A stretch of DNA of 64,000 nucleotides from Diploptera punctata (lineage: Eukaryota; Arthropoda; Insecta; Blattodea; Blaberidae), in NCBI GenBank assembly GCA_030220185.1, contig JASPKZ010010273.1, forward strand, positions 868,001 to 932,000, given 5' to 3'. The notes beneath the pieces were generated by a model that saw only the letters and a list, made by a program, of their open reading frames with translations, was not told where the DNA came from and made no database searches. Below, piece after piece: positions 62,733 to 64,000 of this stretch; the stretch's first letter is position 1; each line of letters starts with the position of its first letter. A program made the position numbers and the translations under genes.

Positions 62733-64000
62733 AAAAGAATAATACCTGACAATCTTCCCACCTTTGAAGACTTAATCCTTTGGTGATACTATTTGCCTTA
62801 CAATAGAAGTATATGTTAAAACCATTAAACACAGAAGGCAAACAGTAAACAATTATAACTAATATATTAACTGATATTTGTTTTATTAGGTTGCAATAAT
62901 AGAATTAAGCCTATTATGGAATGCTAGGACATGTCATCTGATTATTACAAGATATCGGTTTCAATGTTTTGTTTCCTTAAACACGGCATTTTGTGTCTTT
63001 CCTCAAGAAACTTTGATATAGTTCTATTGAAAAGAATAAGTCATTATTTTATTGTGATGTGTGAAGCAGTGTGGTTTTGGAAGGGTACGATATTAATTAT
63101 ATTAGGTCGATTAATACGTGGTCTAAGTTCCCAGCGATGAAAGAAATCTATTTCAGATAGTTGTTCGTGTGCAATTTCCCTGGGGATCTTATAGTCCAGC
63201 TCTGCTTATTTGCAATTTCACTTTCTCTGCTCTCTACTCTTCCGGACTGTTTACAAGAAAAATGAGTTTGCATTAAAAACCCACATGTCTGGTTATTTCC
63301 TCAATGGCAATATCTTTGTAACTTCTGTTGAATTTAAAATAAAATGATCATACATTCAAAATACGTTCCTTTTATCGTAATTTCATATGGGCTTTTGAAT
63401 ATTTTTGTCCAAAATTTAAACATGCAGTGAAACTAGTAATATTAAAAATAACATTATTCATACATGTAGAAATTAGTAGGTGGCTGGGAATTAAATCCCG
63501 CTTTACCCCTGATAAAATAAATAGGCGAGTTCCATACGCAACCCTGACCACCATACCATTTAATTTAACTCTGAAACTGAAGGAAAAAATTCTTAAATTT
63601 ATGTAGAACTACAGAGGATACTAAAAAAGTGGTCAGGTAGTATTTAAGTTCAATATATTTCGTTATTTGAGTATATATGGCTCTGAGGATGAATTCATAA
63701 TCAAAAATATGAATTTCAAGCAAAAGGCATATAAGAGCATTTCCAAACACCGAGCTAACGCGTATGAAAACTGTCGTTATATCCCACGAACGGGAAACAT
63801 AAATACCCGTTATTCCATTGGTTGAAATGGTCAGAAGGACATACACAAAATAAAAGAATAGATTTATAAATGCAATAATGCAGTTGACATTACAGAAAGA
63901 AACGCTAAATACTATCACAAAGCAAAACTATTAACAAAACTTGTACAAAACACTCCTCCTAACACAGTACTAACTACAACTCACGTAACTTACAAACACT
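62733..64000. other. Unassigned end of window
   Basis: A decayed minus-strand tRNA-like head may lie at about 63478-63560 (inverse of TGGTGGTCAGGGTTGCG). No gene recognised. Confidence 0.4.

Overview
The window looks like insect genomic DNA: AT-rich, with one spliced host gene and very dense transposable elements. The tRNA-derived SINEs, RTE-like LINEs and mariner-type elements are of a kind I associate with cockroaches (Blattodea). That attribution is an inference, because no search could be run.

Host gene. The only host gene I can support is FAM172A (ARB2A, Arb2 domain) on the plus strand. Six coding exons are visible (3376-3439, 16329-16444, 18965-19155, 26936-27074, 32006-32125, 41399-41515). 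All junctions are GT-AG and all phases match, giving 249 codons without a stop. The C-terminal exons are not in the window. The introns (up to 12.9 kb) are built mostly of transposons. I found no further host exon between 41516 and 64000.

Transposon landscape. There are at least six SINE families, called A to G here, many with target-site duplications (TSDs). There are 5'-truncated or internally deleted LINEs, two Gypsy-type LTR elements with remnant gag, protease and integrase, and pogo/Tigger, Tc1 and other mariner-type elements. There are also two hAT-type elements with 8-bp near-identical flanks and a pair of palindromic MITEs with TGA/TTA duplications. Several nestings can be read directly: Penelope into SINE, SINE into Tc1 TIR, SINE into LINE, Penelope into a LINE TSD, SINE into pogo into LTR, and hAT into a minisatellite.

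Most interesting system. At least nine short elements share inverted terminal arms, a common 3' tail (AACCTCATAGTGTTATTTCC and variants) and 7-16 bp TSDs. Some carry a fragment of a GIY-YIG C-terminal coding region like that of Penelope-like retroelements. Most carry one or two sequences that fold as type I hammerhead ribozymes (CUGANGA, stem II, GAAA, tiny palindromic stem III, UH, stem I). Three are fully canonical in the core (27409-27455 minus, 28879-28916 plus, 32718-32760 plus). One element at 45043-45220 is reduced to hammerhead, short arms and tail with a 7-bp TSD, which resembles a retrozyme.

The stretch 50655-54667 is the longest with no recognised feature.
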